DNA of 64,000 nucleotides from Streptomyces naganishii JCM 4654 (GCF_014650575.1 NZ_BMVF01000008.1:124001-188000), one strand, 5' to 3'. Numbered from the stretch's first letter, positions 46,984-57,050 are shown. The notes: generated by a model from the letters alone, not told the origin. A program made the numbers and translations.

Positions 46984-48066
46984 TCAGCAGACCTCTTCCA
47001 GGTCCCGCCAGTCCCGCGAGTCCGGGCTGTCGGCGACCCAGCCGTCCAGCAGCCCGCGCACCAGCGAGGCGGGCGCGGCCACCCCGCACTCGCGCTCCGG
47101 CACCCACAGCTGCCCGTCGGTGCGGTGACCGAGCGGCCCCGGGTGCCCCGGCTCGCTGTGGTCGTGCGGGTCGAGGTGCGTGCCGTCGCCCTCGTCGGAG
47201 GGCATCCGGGACTCCGAGCAGGTACGGCACAGCAGCCGTACGGAGGACGACCAGTCCTCGGCGGCGAACCCGGCGTCGGCGGCGAGCTGCTCCAGCGCGT
47301 CGCGGTCGGCCTCGGTCGCCGCCTCCAGCAGCACCACCCAGGTGGGCACGGGCGAGGGCGCCCACAGCTCGATCTCGTCGAAGACGGGGTAGGTGTGGCC
47401 CGCGGCGGTGGTCCGCTCCCCGTGGGGCACCCCGTCGTGCAGCACGACCTCGCCCCAGCGCCGCCCGGAGGACGGCAGCGGGATGGACAGCACCTCCATG
47501 CGGGCCGGGTCCAGGCGCCGGCCCCACACCACCTCGGCCTCGCCCTCCGGCGACAGGCGCACGGCCGCGCTGCCCAGCTCCATGCCGGTCGGCTCCCCGG
47601 CGGCGGCCATGCCCCCGGGCACCTTCAGGCCGTAGGCCTGCCAGGCCCGCCGGGCCAGCGGCCAGTCCTGCAGCGCGGTGGCGGCGATGCCGACGTTCCA
47701 CCAGTCGGGCGCGCCGGTCTCCCTCTCCAGCAGGGCCACGGCCCGCAGGCCCGCCGTCCTGGCCTGCTCCCAGTCGTGCCGGAACTTGTGCAGCAGGGCG
47801 AGGTTGAACCAGGACTCCGAAAGCCAGGGCTCCAGATCGGCGGCGCGTGTCAGGAGCGCGCCCGCGTCCTCGTACCGGCCGTCACCGATCAGGGTGAACG
47901 CACGGTCGGTGGCCTGCCGCCAGGAGGCGGAGGGCCGATGCCGTCCCTTGCCGAAGATCCTCACGATTCCCGCCTGCCAGTTCCGTTCAGTGGGCTGGCT
48001 TATGCCCCCGGACACCCTCTCCTTCGCATCCAACCACGTGCGGCTGGAAGGTCGCTCATTACCCAT
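46984..48066 (-). CDS. Tetratricopeptide-repeat protein
   Basis: A 360-residue cytoplasmic protein with a TPR-like helical region (about 50-155: AFTLIGDGRYEDAGALLTRA, LSESWFNLALLHKFRHDWEQ). A beta-rich C-terminal part has conserved Trp residues and a CxxC-like pair (RLLCRTCSES). ATG 48066 lies three bases after the stop of the HD-domain gene, suggesting coupling; GTG 47964 (326 residues, MRIFGKGRHRP) is an alternative start. Function unknown. Confidence 0.8.
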   Translation of the reverse strand: MGNERPSSRTWLDAKERVSGGISQPTERNWQAGIVRIFGKGRHRPSASWRQATDRAFTLIGDGRYEDAGALLTRAADLEPWLSESWFNLALLHKFRHDWEQARTAGLRAVALLERETGAPDWWNVGIAATALQDWPLARRAWQAYGLKVPGGMAAAGEPTGMELGSAAVRLSPEGEAEVVWGRRLDPARMEVLSIPLPSSGRRWGEVVLHDGVPHGERTTAAGHTYPVFDEIELWAPSPVPTWVVLLEAATEADRDALEQLAADAGFAAEDWSSSVRLLCRTCSESRMPSDEGDGTHLDPHDHSEPGHPGPLGHRTDGQLWVPERECGVAAPASLVRGLLDGWVADSPDSRDWRDLEEVC

Positions 48067-48069
48067 GGG

Positions 48070-49326
48070 TTACCCCAGCGGGGGCCGGGTCAGACAGTCG
48101 CGCGAGAGCACCCGCGCCAGGGACTCCACCACCTCGGGGGCGTAGTCGCCCGCGGTGGCCAGGCGCAGTTCCTCCAGTGCCTTGAGGGGGCCGCCGGGTC
48201 CGGCGTCGCGCGCCTTCTCCTCGTAGGCGTTGACGGCCCGCACGATCCGCGCGGGCAGCGGCTGCTCCCGGCAGGGGTCGGCCTGCCGCTCCACCACCAC
48301 GGCGATCCGGGCGTCGACCCCGGTCTGCCGTACGACGGCGCCCCCGAGCAGGGCGATGCGCCGCTGCTCCTCGGCGGGCAGGCAGGCCGTCGCGCCCGCG
48401 GGCACCGGGTCGACGAGGCTGAGCTGCCCGATGTCGTGCATGAGCGCCGCGTGCTCCAGCACGGTCAGCTCCGGGCCCGACAGGCCCAGGTCGCTGCCCA
48501 CGGCACGGCTGAGCGCGGCGACGCGCCGGGCGTGCCCGGCCGGGGTGCAGCCCGCCACCTCGGTGGCCCTGGCGAGCGAGGCGATGGTCTGCCGGTAGGT
48601 GGCCCGCACGGCCGCGTACCGCCGGCAGGAGAGCTGGGCGAGCAGCAGGGGCAGCGAGAACACGGGCAGCGCCCACAGGCCCACGACGGCGACCGCGAGC
48701 GCCATCACCGCGCCGGTGGCGCACACCGCCGAGCCGATGCCGAGCAGTCCCCGCAGTTCCTCGCGCAGCAGCGGGCCGAAGGGCCACCGGGTGCGGCAGT
48801 GGCCGGCCGCGGCGGCGAGCACGGCGCCGCACAGCGCGGTGAGCGCCAGCAGCGCGAGCAGCAGCAGCGCGTAGGCCGGTCCGCTCCAGTCCTCGAACAC
48901 CCCTTGCCCGTAGAGCGGTTGGAAGCAGACGGCGGCGAAGGCGACGGTGAGGATCCGCCGCGCCAGGTGGTCCGAGGTGGGCCCGCGTCCGCGCGCGATG
49001 TGCGGCACGCTGCCGAGCAGGCCGGCGGCCAGCACGACCGCGACGACCTGGAAGGCGCCGTGGTGGGTGGGCCGCCCGGCGTCCTCGCCCAGCAGGGCGT
49101 ACGACAGCGCGCCGGCGGCCCCGAGCGGTGCGGCCTCGCGGACGTCCGGCCCGCTCCACCGGGCGAGCTCGCCCACCAGCACGAGCAGCCCGAAGGCGAG
49201 GGCGGCCCCGCGTTCCTCCAGACCGCCCCAGAGGGTCACGCCCAGCGAGAACAGCGCGACCAGGAGGGCGGCCGCGCGCATCAGCACCAGGGGCAGGAGC
49301 GGGCACCACCGTTGCGGCCGTCTCAC
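48070..49326 (-). CDS. Membrane protein with HD domain
   Basis: A 418-residue protein. About six to seven membrane helices (about 5-225) are followed by a cytoplasmic HD domain: GHARRVAALSRAVGSDLGLS, EHAALMHDIGQLSLVDPVPA (HD motif), ALLGGAVVRQTGVDARIAVV. The GYP segment of HD-GYP phosphodiesterases is not evident, so activity on cyclic di-GMP is doubtful. GTG 49326 overlaps the stop of the next HD gene as GTGA. Tandem membrane-HD genes upstream of rsrA-sigR are conserved in Streptomyces. Confidence 0.85.
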   Translation of the reverse strand: MRRPQRWCPLLPLVLMRAAALLVALFSLGVTLWGGLEERGAALAFGLLVLVGELARWSGPDVREAAPLGAAGALSYALLGEDAGRPTHHGAFQVVAVVLAAGLLGSVPHIARGRGPTSDHLARRILTVAFAAVCFQPLYGQGVFEDWSGPAYALLLLALLALTALCGAVLAAAAGHCRTRWPFGPLLREELRGLLGIGSAVCATGAVMALAVAVVGLWALPVFSLPLLLAQLSCRRYAAVRATYRQTIASLARATEVAGCTPAGHARRVAALSRAVGSDLGLSGPELTVLEHAALMHDIGQLSLVDPVPAGATACLPAEEQRRIALLGGAVVRQTGVDARIAVVVERQADPCREQPLPARIVRAVNAYEEKARDAGPGGPLKALEELRLATAGDYAPEVVESLARVLSRDCLTRPPLG

Positions 49327-50813
49327 CGGCGCACGTCCCGGGGTCCGGGGGTGGCGGGGACCGCCGGGTCGGGCGCGGGCGCGGTCCCGGACGCGGGCGC
49401 GGGCGCGGGCGCGGTCCCGGACGCGGGCGCGGGCGCGGGCGCGGTCCCGGACGCGGACGCGGGCGCGGACGCGGGCGGCGGTTCGACGGCCTGGGCCGCC
49501 GGATCGACGGCCTGGGCCGCCGGATCGACGGCCTGGGCCGCCGGATCGACGGCCTGGGCCGCCGGTTCGTCGGCCGTGACGGCCGGGTGCCAGCCGTGGC
49601 GGTCGAGGGCGCGCGTGAGCGCGGTGACCATCCGCGGGTCGAACTGGGCGCCCGCGCAGCGCTCCAGCTCCTCCAGCGCGGCCCCGACCGGGCGGCCCCG
49701 CCGGTAGGAACGGGTGGAGGTCATCGCGTCGAAGGCGTCGGCGACGGCCACCACGCGCGCGCACTCGGGGATCTGCCCGCCCGTCAGCCCGTAGGGGTAT
49801 CCGCTGCCGTCCAGCCGCTCGTGGTGGTGCAGGATCGCCGCGCGGGCCTCCCCGAGGAAGGAGATGCCGCGGACCATCTCGTGCCCGTACTCGGGGTGCA
49901 GCTCGATGACCCGGCGCTCCTCGGGGGTCAGCGGGCCGTCCTTGCGCAGCAGCCGGGTGGGGACGCCCAGTTTGCCCACGTCGTGCAGGATCCCCGCGAA
50001 GCGGAGCACCTCCACGCGCTCGTCGTCCATGCCGAGCTCGCGGGCGATCATCATCGAGGCGTGCCCGACCCGTTCGCTGTGCCCGCGCGTGTAGCCGTCC
50101 TTGATGTCGACGGCCTGGACCAGCGCGCGGATGGTCGCCTGGTGAGCGGCCCGCTCGCGGTGGTACTGCGCGTACGCCCACCAGGACACGCACATGGGCA
50201 GCAGCACCAGCAGCGCGGCGACCGGCCCGTAGGGGCTGCGCCAGAGGACGGCCATCATCAGGCCGGCCAGGCCGTGCACCGCGATCGGCGCGAGGGAGCG
50301 GGCGAAGGTGCCCTGCCAGGCGCGGCGCACGGGCACCTGTTCGGCCAGGGCGAGGATGCCGCCGTCCAGCGCGGTGAGCACCAGGCAGAACACGGCCACG
50401 GCGGCCGCGGCGGGCACGAGGGCGTAGGGGAAGTCGGAGCCGACGACGGCGTCGCGGCCGCCCAGCGACCAGTGCGTGCGGGCGGCTGCCCACACGGCGA
50501 GGGCGAGCTGGGCGGCCCGCCAGACGCGGCGCAGCGTCTCGGGGCGCTGCCCGGCCGGGGTCAGCAGGGCGCCCGGCAGCGGGACGAGCGCGGCGGCGGG
50601 CGGCGGAAGCAGGAAGGCGGCGGCGAGCAGCACGGGGTAGAAGGGCCCCGCGAGGCTGTGCCGGGCGAACTGCTTGCAGGCCGCGTAGACCGCGGCGAGC
50701 AGGGCGAGCGCCCACCAGGGCGTGTGCGTCAGCGGCAGCGGCAGCAGACAGAGCAGGACGCACAGGACGACACAGGCGACGTACGCACGGGCCTGCGGCG
50801 CAACCGCCTCCAT
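49323..50813 (-). CDS. Membrane HD-GYP domain phosphodiesterase-like protein
   Basis: A 496-residue protein. About five membrane helices (about 1-225) are followed by a complete HD-GYP-type domain: DGYTRGHSERVGHASMMIAR, FAGILHDVGKLGVPTRLLRK and HHERLDGSGYPYGLTGGQIP. Such domains hydrolyse cyclic di-GMP or related molecules. The C-terminal 90 residues are repetitive: four PAAQAVD/E units, then Ala/Pro/Ser repeats. ATG 50813. The stop overlaps the start of the second HD gene. Confidence 0.88.
   Translation of the reverse strand: MEAVAPQARAYVACVVLCVLLCLLPLPLTHTPWWALALLAAVYAACKQFARHSLAGPFYPVLLAAAFLLPPPAAALVPLPGALLTPAGQRPETLRRVWRAAQLALAVWAAARTHWSLGGRDAVVGSDFPYALVPAAAAVAVFCLVLTALDGGILALAEQVPVRRAWQGTFARSLAPIAVHGLAGLMMAVLWRSPYGPVAALLVLLPMCVSWWAYAQYHRERAAHQATIRALVQAVDIKDGYTRGHSERVGHASMMIARELGMDDERVEVLRFAGILHDVGKLGVPTRLLRKDGPLTPEERRVIELHPEYGHEMVRGISFLGEARAAILHHHERLDGSGYPYGLTGGQIPECARVVAVADAFDAMTSTRSYRRGRPVGAALEELERCAGAQFDPRMVTALTRALDRHGWHPAVTADEPAAQAVDPAAQAVDPAAQAVDPAAQAVEPPPASAPASASGTAPAPAPASGTAPAPAPASGTAPAPDPAVPATPGPRDVRR
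49381..49563. repeat. Coding tandem repeats in the HD-GYP protein tail
   Basis: A 30-bp unit starting GCGGTCCCGGACGCGGGCGC is repeated at 49381 and 49411, with a diverged third copy at 49441. A 21-bp unit (GATCGACGGCCTGGGCCGCC plus flanking G) is repeated four times at 49480-49563, encoding PAAQAVD units. Both unit lengths are multiples of three, so copy number can change without frameshift. Confidence 0.9.
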
Positions 50814-50928
50814 GCCGCCCTCCCCCGGTCATGCCAGTCCACTACGGGAGCCTAGGACGGCCGGGGGGCGCTCCGCGGGCCGATAACCCGCGGATTAGCA
50901 CGTACGAGTGACGTGGGTCGGGCGTGTG

Positions 50929-51236
50929 TCAGGACTCCCGGGGGGTCACCGGGGCCGCGGTCACGTCGCGCTCGGGGACGGTACCGCCGGAGCGGATCAG
51001 CTCGATCCGGCCCATCACCTTGGCGCGCAGGTCCGCGGGGACGTCGTCATGCCCGCAGCACCGCTTGACCAGCTTCTTCACGGCCTGCTCGAGGCCGTAC
51101 TTCTCGAGGCACGGCGAGCACTCCTCGAAGTGGTGCTCGAACTTGGTGCGATCGACTTCCGGCATCTCACTGTCGAGGAACTCGTACAGGTGGTCGAGTA
51201 CCTCACCGCAGTCCGTCTCGTGCGGCTCTCCGCAGC

Positions 51237-51240
<4 letters not shown>
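50929..51240 (-). CDS. rsrA: Zinc-binding redox-sensing anti-sigma factor RsrA
   Basis: A 103-residue ZAS anti-sigma factor. Ligands and switch residues are at Cys3, His7, Cys11, His37, Cys41, Cys44, Cys61 and Cys62; HHFEECSPC is the HxxxCxxC motif. Reduced zinc-bound RsrA holds SigR; thiol oxidation forms a disulfide (Cys11-Cys44 in S. coelicolor) and releases it. ATG 51240 overlaps the sigR stop as ATGA. Confidence 0.97.
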
Positions 51241-52091
<851 letters not shown>

Positions 52092-52149
52092 GCGGCGGAC
52101 TTCCTCTCCTACGGCGTCGGTGCCGGGGTCCGGCACTCTCGACGGCCAC

Positions 52150-52176
52150 AACAGCGGCGGGGCACCGGGCATTCCC
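52150..52176 (-). promoter_or_regulatory. SigR-dependent promoter of sigR (p2)
   Basis: On the minus strand GGGAAT (52176-52171), an 18-bp spacer, and GTT (52152-52150) match the SigR consensus exactly. It lies about 60 bp before ATG 52091, so its transcript includes the long SigR' start. Confidence 0.9.
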
Positions 52177-52190
52177 GGCCCCGGCGCACG

Positions 52191-52925
52191 TCACACGAGT
52201 GACGTGGTCCACCGTGCCACCGCGTCCGTGAGCAGCCGCATGGCCTCCTCCTCGGTGATCCCCGCCCGCTTGGGCACCCCGAAGCCGTGGTCGCCGTGGG
52301 GGATCTCGGCCATCTCGTAGGTGCCCGGCGGGAACTCCTCCGGCCTGCCGAACGGGTCGTTGCCGCCCTGCACGACGAGCGTGGGCACACCGGCGTCCAG
52401 CAGCTCCCCGGCGCGGGACTTCCCGGGCCTGCCCGGCGGGTGCAGCGGGAAGCTCAGGGCGAGCACGGCGCGGGCGCCCAGCTCCGCCGCCGTACGGCAG
52501 GCGACGCGCGCGCCGGCGCTGCGGCCGCCGGAGATCACCGGCAGCCCTCGTCCGGCGATCACGGGCCAGACGCCGCGCCAGCCGGTGTCCAGCGTCTTCG
52601 GCGCGGGCGCGACCTTCCTGCCGGCCACCCGCCAGGGCTGCTCGACGAGGGCCACGCTCACACCGTGCGCGGGCAGGACGCGCGCGAGGGCCCTCAGGTC
52701 GCGGGCCTCGATGCCGCCGCCGGCGCCGTGGCCGGCGGCCAGCACCAGGCGTGCCTTCTTCGCCGGGTGCCAGGTGATCCGGGCGGTCCCGGCCTCCGTC
52801 TCGGCGGTCTCGGTGTCGACGGTCCCGGTCTCGGTCTCGGTCTCGGTTTCGACGGTGCCGATGTCGGCGGTCCCGGTCACGACGGGCTCGGTTCCGGCGG
52901 TCCGGTTGTCAGTGGTGTCGGTCAC
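52191..52925 (-). CDS. Alpha/beta-hydrolase family protein
   Basis: A 244-residue alpha/beta hydrolase related to the YqiA/dienelactone hydrolase group. Oxyanion region is LVLAAGHGAGGGIEARDLRA, the nucleophile elbow is SGGRSAGARVAC (Ser in G-x-S-x-G form), and the acid/His part is VVQGGNDPFGRPEEF and IPHGDHGFGVPKR. The first 45 residues are a Thr/Glu repeat (ETETETETGTVDTETAETEA), probably disordered and perhaps dispensable. GTG 52925 is one base after the SRAP stop. Substrate unknown. Confidence 0.82.
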   Translation of the reverse strand: MTDTTDNRTAGTEPVVTGTADIGTVETETETETGTVDTETAETEAGTARITWHPAKKARLVLAAGHGAGGGIEARDLRALARVLPAHGVSVALVEQPWRVAGRKVAPAPKTLDTGWRGVWPVIAGRGLPVISGGRSAGARVACRTAAELGARAVLALSFPLHPPGRPGKSRAGELLDAGVPTLVVQGGNDPFGRPEEFPPGTYEMAEIPHGDHGFGVPKRAGITEEEAMRLLTDAVARWTTSLV

Positions 52926-52926
52926 G

Positions 52927-53742
52927 CTAGAAAAGTGTGCCCTCCTCGGGCGCCGGAAGCTCCTTGAGCAGTTCGGGTCCGTTGTTGCGGACGTTGCTCA
53001 CGGCGGTGGAGACGGGGTAGGCGCGCATCAGCCCGGGCGGCGGGGGTGCCAGCAGCTCGCGCAGGCCGTCCGCGTCCGTGCGGGACGGGTCCAGCCAGGC
53101 GTCCCAGCGGTCGGGGGTGAGCATCAGCGGCATCCTGGGGTGGATGTCGGCCAGGGAGCGCGGCCCGTCGGCCGGGGCGACGGCCAGCGGGGTCCGCTCC
53201 GCCTCCGTGGTGATCACCGAGCAGGTCGCCCACCAGGCCCGCGGGTGGTCGTCGGGCAGCGTGCGGTCCCGCCAGAACTCGTACAGCCCCGCCATCGCGA
53301 ACACCGACCCGTCCGCCGGCGTGACGAAGTACGGCTGCTTGCGCGGGCGCTTGCGCCGCCCCTCCACCTCCAGCTCCCGCTCCTGGGTGCCGGTGACCCA
53401 CTCGTAGTAGCCGTCGGCGGGCACGGTGCAGCGCCGGGCGGCGAAGGCGCGGCGGTAGGAGGGCTTCTCGTGCACGGTCTCCGCGCGCGCGTTGATCATC
53501 CGGGCGGCGCCCTCGGGCGTCTTGGACCAGGAGGGGACCAGCCCCCACCTCAGCCTGCGCAGCTGGCGAACCGGGCGGTCGTCGCCGGCGTCCTTCAGGG
53601 GGCGGTCGAGGACGACGTGGACCTCCTTGGTGGGGGCCACGTTGTAGTCGGGTTCCAGAGTCTCCTCGGGCTCCCACTTCTCGACTTCAAAAATTCCCGC
53701 GAGATCCTCGGGTCCGCGACTCGCTGCATACCGTCCGCACAT
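52927..53742 (-). CDS. SRAP domain protein (HMCES/YedK family)
   Basis: A 271-residue SOS-response-associated peptidase-like protein. It begins MCGRYAASRGPEDLAGIFEV, so Cys2 becomes the N-terminal nucleophile that crosslinks to abasic sites in single-stranded DNA. Also present are NVAPTKEVHVV, WGLVPSWSKTPEGAARMINA, RRCTVPADGYYEW and the conserved HPRMPLML. ATG 53742 is required by the Cys2 chemistry although the frame continues upstream. It protects abasic sites during replication. Confidence 0.93.
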   Translation of the reverse strand: MCGRYAASRGPEDLAGIFEVEKWEPEETLEPDYNVAPTKEVHVVLDRPLKDAGDDRPVRQLRRLRWGLVPSWSKTPEGAARMINARAETVHEKPSYRRAFAARRCTVPADGYYEWVTGTQERELEVEGRRKRPRKQPYFVTPADGSVFAMAGLYEFWRDRTLPDDHPRAWWATCSVITTEAERTPLAVAPADGPRSLADIHPRMPLMLTPDRWDAWLDPSRTDADGLRELLAPPPPGLMRAYPVSTAVSNVRNNGPELLKELPAPEEGTLF

Positions 53743-53792
53743 ACGTGCAACACTGCCAGACTCCGCACGAGCACAGGGAGCCACCGGGAAAC

Positions 53793-54515
53793 ATGGCCAG
53801 CACCGCCGCCACCGCGCTGCCCGATCTCTGGGACCGTCTGATCGGCACCCAGCCCGACCCCAGCCTCTGGGTGGTGGTCGCCACCGCCCTCGCCGCGCTC
53901 GCGGTGGTCGTCCCGCACACCCTGTGGCGCCTCTCGCGCAACGCGATCACCATCGCCCACGAGGGCGGGCACGGCCTGGTGGCGCTGCTGAGCGGGCGCA
54001 CGCTGACCGGGATACGCCTGCACTCCGACACCAGCGGCCTGACGGTGAGCCGCGGCAAGCCGTACGGCGTCGGCATGATCCTCACCGCGGCCGCCGGCTA
54101 CACCGCTCCCCCGCTGCTCGGCCTCGGCGGCGCGGCCCTGCTCGCGGCCGGGCACATCACCCTGCTGCTGTGGGCGGCCACGGCGCTGCTGGTGGCGATG
54201 CTGGTGATGATCCGCAACGCCTACGGGGCGCTCACCGTGGTCCTCACCGGCGGCACCTTCCTGCTGGTGTCGTGGCTGGCCGGTCCCCAGGTGCAGGCGG
54301 CCTTCGCGTACGCGGTGGTGTGGTTCCTGCTGCTCGGCGGGGTGCGCCCGGCCTTCGAGCTCCAGGCCAAGCGGTCGCGCGGCGGCGCCGGGGACTCGGA
54401 CGCGGACCAGTTGTCACGGCTCACCCACGTACCGGCCGGGCTGTGGCTGTTCCTGTTCCACGCGGTGTCGCTGTGCTCGCTGATGGGCGGGGGACGCTGG
54501 CTTCTCGGCCTGTGA
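53793..54515 (+). CDS. M50B family membrane metalloprotease-like protein
   Basis: A 240-residue integral membrane protein with six to seven hydrophobic segments and the zinc motif AITIAHEGGHGLVALLSGRT (HExxH). The family is annotated as peptidase M50B-like and is related to site-2 proteases. The second zinc-ligand motif typical of active M50 enzymes is not obvious, so catalysis is uncertain. ATG 53793 has CAGGGAG upstream. It diverges from the SRAP gene across 50 bp. Confidence 0.85.
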   Translation: MASTAATALPDLWDRLIGTQPDPSLWVVVATALAALAVVVPHTLWRLSRNAITIAHEGGHGLVALLSGRTLTGIRLHSDTSGLTVSRGKPYGVGMILTAAAGYTAPPLLGLGGAALLAAGHITLLLWAATALLVAMLVMIRNAYGALTVVLTGGTFLLVSWLAGPQVQAAFAYAVVWFLLLGGVRPAFELQAKRSRGGAGDSDADQLSRLTHVPAGLWLFLFHAVSLCSLMGGGRWLLGL

Positions 54516-54569
54516 TCACCGCGCCGCCGCACGACGGCCGGTGCCACCGCCTCCTTATACAGTGGGCCC

Positions 54570-55901
54570 ATGGCCCCGAACCACGCACACACCGCCCTCT
54601 GGCCCGCCCCGCACGCGAGCGGAGCCGTCGACGCGACGGTCCACGTGCCCGGGTCCAAGTCGGTCACCAACCGCGCCCTGGTGCTCGCCGCCCTCGCCTC
54701 CGAGCCGGGCTGGCTGCGGCGTCCGCTGCGCTCGCGCGACACGCTGCTGATGGCGGGCGCGCTGCGTGCGATGGGCGTCGGCATCGAGGAGACGGTGTCC
54801 TCGGCGTCCGGCGCGGGCGCCTCCGGGGAGGCCTGGCGGGTGATCCCGGCGGGGCTGCACGGCCCGGCCACGGTGGACGTGGGCAACGCGGGCACGGTGA
54901 TGCGCTTCCTGCCGCCCGTCGCCGCGCTGGCCGACGGCCCGGTCCGCTTCGACGGCGACCCGCGTTCCTACGAGCGTCCCCTGCACGGCGTCATCGACGC
55001 GCTGCGGGTGCTCGGGGCCCGGATCGACGACGACGGGCGCGGCGCGCTGCCGCTGACCGTGCACGGCAGCGGCGCCCTGGACGGCGGCCCGGTGGAGATC
55101 GACGCCTCCTCCTCGTCCCAGTTCGTCAGCGCGCTGCTGCTCTCCGGACCGCGCTTCAACCAGGGCGTCGAGGTGCGGCACGTGGGCACCGCGCTGCCGT
55201 CGATGCCCCACATCCGGATGACCGTGGACATGCTGCGCGCGGTGGGCGCGCAGGTGGACACCCCCGAGTCCGGCGGCGAGCCGAACGTCTGGCGGGTCAC
55301 GCCGGGCGCGCTGCTCGGCCGGGACCTGACCGTGGAACCGGACCTGTCCAACGCCCAGCCCTTCCTGGCGGCTGCCCTGGTCACCGGCGGCAAGGTCGTG
55401 ATCCCCGACTGGCCGTCCCGGACGACCCAGCCGGGTGACCGGCTGCGGCAGATCTTCACCGAGATGGGTGGTTCCTGCGAACTGACCGAGTACGGCCTGG
55501 TCTTCACCGGCTCGGGCTCGGTGCACGGCATCGACGTCGATCTGGGCGAGGTCGGCGAGCTGACCCCGGGCATCGCGGCGGTCGCCGCGCTCGCGGACTC
55601 GCCCTCGACCCTGCGGGGCGTGGCCCATCTGCGGCTGCACGAGACGGACCGGCTGGCCGCGCTGACCAAGGAGATCAACGAGCTCGGCGGCGATGTGACC
55701 GAGACGGGCGACGGCCTGCACATCCGCCCGCGCCGGCTGCACGGCGGCATCTTCCACACCTACGAGGACCACCGGATGGCGACGGCCGGCGCGATCATCG
55801 GTCTGGCCGTCGAGGGCGTGCAGATCGAGAACGTGGCGACGACGGCGAAGACCCTGCCGGACTTCCCCGAGCTGTGGACCGGGATGCTCGGGGCGGCGTA
55901 G
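54570..55901 (+). CDS. aroA: 5-enolpyruvylshikimate-3-phosphate synthase
   Basis: A 443-residue EPSP synthase of the shikimate pathway. Visible are the phosphoenolpyruvate/substrate loop VHVPGSKSVTNRALVLAALA, VDVGNAGTVMRFLPPVAALA, SSSSQFVSALLLSG and the catalytic LRLHETDRLAALTKEINELG, with YEDHRMATAGAIIGLAV. ATG 54570 lies six bases after TACAGT (54558-54563) and lacks a Shine-Dalgarno, so the mRNA is probably leaderless. rsgA follows after 18 bp. Confidence 0.97.
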   Translation: MAPNHAHTALWPAPHASGAVDATVHVPGSKSVTNRALVLAALASEPGWLRRPLRSRDTLLMAGALRAMGVGIEETVSSASGAGASGEAWRVIPAGLHGPATVDVGNAGTVMRFLPPVAALADGPVRFDGDPRSYERPLHGVIDALRVLGARIDDDGRGALPLTVHGSGALDGGPVEIDASSSSQFVSALLLSGPRFNQGVEVRHVGTALPSMPHIRMTVDMLRAVGAQVDTPESGGEPNVWRVTPGALLGRDLTVEPDLSNAQPFLAAALVTGGKVVIPDWPSRTTQPGDRLRQIFTEMGGSCELTEYGLVFTGSGSVHGIDVDLGEVGELTPGIAAVAALADSPSTLRGVAHLRLHETDRLAALTKEINELGGDVTETGDGLHIRPRRLHGGIFHTYEDHRMATAGAIIGLAVEGVQIENVATTAKTLPDFPELWTGMLGAA

Positions 55902-55919
55902 AGGCGCGGGGACCAGGTC

Positions 55920-56930
55920 ATGCGCCGCTACGGCAAGCACACCGACGAGGACGACATCCGCTCCCGGCCCAACCGCCGGGGCAACCGGCCGCGTACGCAC
56001 ATCCGCCCCAAGCACGAGGACGCCGCCGAGGGCATGGTCCTCACCGTGGACCGGGGGCGGCTGACCTGTCTGGTCGACGGCCGCACGGTGCTCGCGATGA
56101 AGGCCCGTGAACTGGGCCGCAAGGCCGCCGTGGTGGGCGACCGGGTGGCCCTGGTGGGCGATCTGTCGGGGAAGAAGGACACCCTCGCCCGCATCGTCCG
56201 CATCGAGGAGCGCGCCTCGGTGCTGCGCCGCACGGCGGACGACGACGACCCCTACGAGCGCGTGGTCGTGGCCAACGCCGACCAGCTGGCCATCGTCACC
56301 GCGCTCGCCGACCCCGAGCCGCGGCCCCGCCTGATCGACCGCTGCCTGGTGGCGGCGTACGACGGGGGGCTCTCGCCGCTGCTGGTGATGACCAAGTCGG
56401 ACCTCGCCCCGCCGGACCAACTCCTCGATCTGTACGGGGCGTTGGACATCCCCTACGTCGTCACCAGCCGTGCGGAACTGGAGGCCGGCGACGCGGCCGA
56501 CCGGGTGCGCGAGCATCTCGACGGCCGTGTGACGGCGTTCGTGGGCCATTCGGGCGTCGGCAAGACCACGCTGGTCAACGCGCTGGTGCCGGAGGAGCTG
56601 CGGCGGGTGACCGGGCATGTGAACGCGGTGACGGGCCGCGGCCGGCACACCACCACCTCGGCGCTCGCGCTGCCGCTGTCCGGCGCGGGCGGCTGGGTCG
56701 TGGACACGCCGGGCGTACGGTCGTTCGGCTTGGCGCACATCGACCCGTCCCGTGTCATCCACGCCTTCCCCGACCTGGAGCCGGGCACCGAGGGCTGCCC
56801 GCGCGCGTGCAGTCACGACGAGCCGGACTGCGCGCTGGACGAGTGGGTGGCCGAGGGCCACGCGGACCCGGCCCGGCTGTACTCGCTGCGGCGGCTGCTG
56901 GCCACGCGGGAGCGCACGGAGGGCGACTGA
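55920..56930 (+). CDS. rsgA: Ribosome small subunit-dependent GTPase A
   Basis: A 336-residue circularly permuted GTPase for late 30S assembly. Order: OB fold (about 35-100), then G4 (VMTKSDL), G1 (FVGHSGVGKTTLVNALV), G3 (VVDTPGVRSFG) and a C-terminal zinc knuckle CPRACSHDEPDCALDEWVAE. ATG 55920 has CGGGGACC upstream and lies 18 bp from aroA, so cotranscription is likely. Confidence 0.96.
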   Translation: MRRYGKHTDEDDIRSRPNRRGNRPRTHIRPKHEDAAEGMVLTVDRGRLTCLVDGRTVLAMKARELGRKAAVVGDRVALVGDLSGKKDTLARIVRIEERASVLRRTADDDDPYERVVVANADQLAIVTALADPEPRPRLIDRCLVAAYDGGLSPLLVMTKSDLAPPDQLLDLYGALDIPYVVTSRAELEAGDAADRVREHLDGRVTAFVGHSGVGKTTLVNALVPEELRRVTGHVNAVTGRGRHTTTSALALPLSGAGGWVVDTPGVRSFGLAHIDPSRVIHAFPDLEPGTEGCPRACSHDEPDCALDEWVAEGHADPARLYSLRRLLATRERTEGD

Positions 56931-56974
56931 CCTCCGCGTTGTTTGTCGGGGCCCGCGCCTGGCAAGTGCATAAT

Positions 56975-57050
56975 CGCACGGGGCCGGTTCCGAGCCGGTC
57001 CGGGTCTGCCCAGGCATGACGAAGCGGTCACGGGACGCGGACGCAGGTGA
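56975..57050 (+). promoter_or_regulatory. Structured leader of the SugE/Gdx gene, possible guanidine riboswitch
   Basis: A CATAAT -10 (56969-56974) precedes a GC-rich leader containing, in order, GGTTCCG (56985-56991), GGTCCGGGT (56997-57005), ACGAAG (57019-57024) and CACGGGAC (57029-57036). The order recalls conserved blocks of the guanidine-I (ykkC) aptamer, which often precedes SMR exporters, but the intervening helices are much shorter. Identification is tentative. Confidence 0.3.

Noticed and set aside
48059..49309. A 416-codon minus-strand frame over the second HD-domain gene
   Set aside because: The overlapping frame 48070-49326 encodes the clear membrane plus HD-domain protein; this one is Arg/Gly/Ala-rich noise.
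57000..57050. Guanidine-II (mini-ykkC) riboswitch before sugE
   Set aside because: Two ACGR words are present (ACGA, ACGG), but their flanks do not pair into the two required hairpins.
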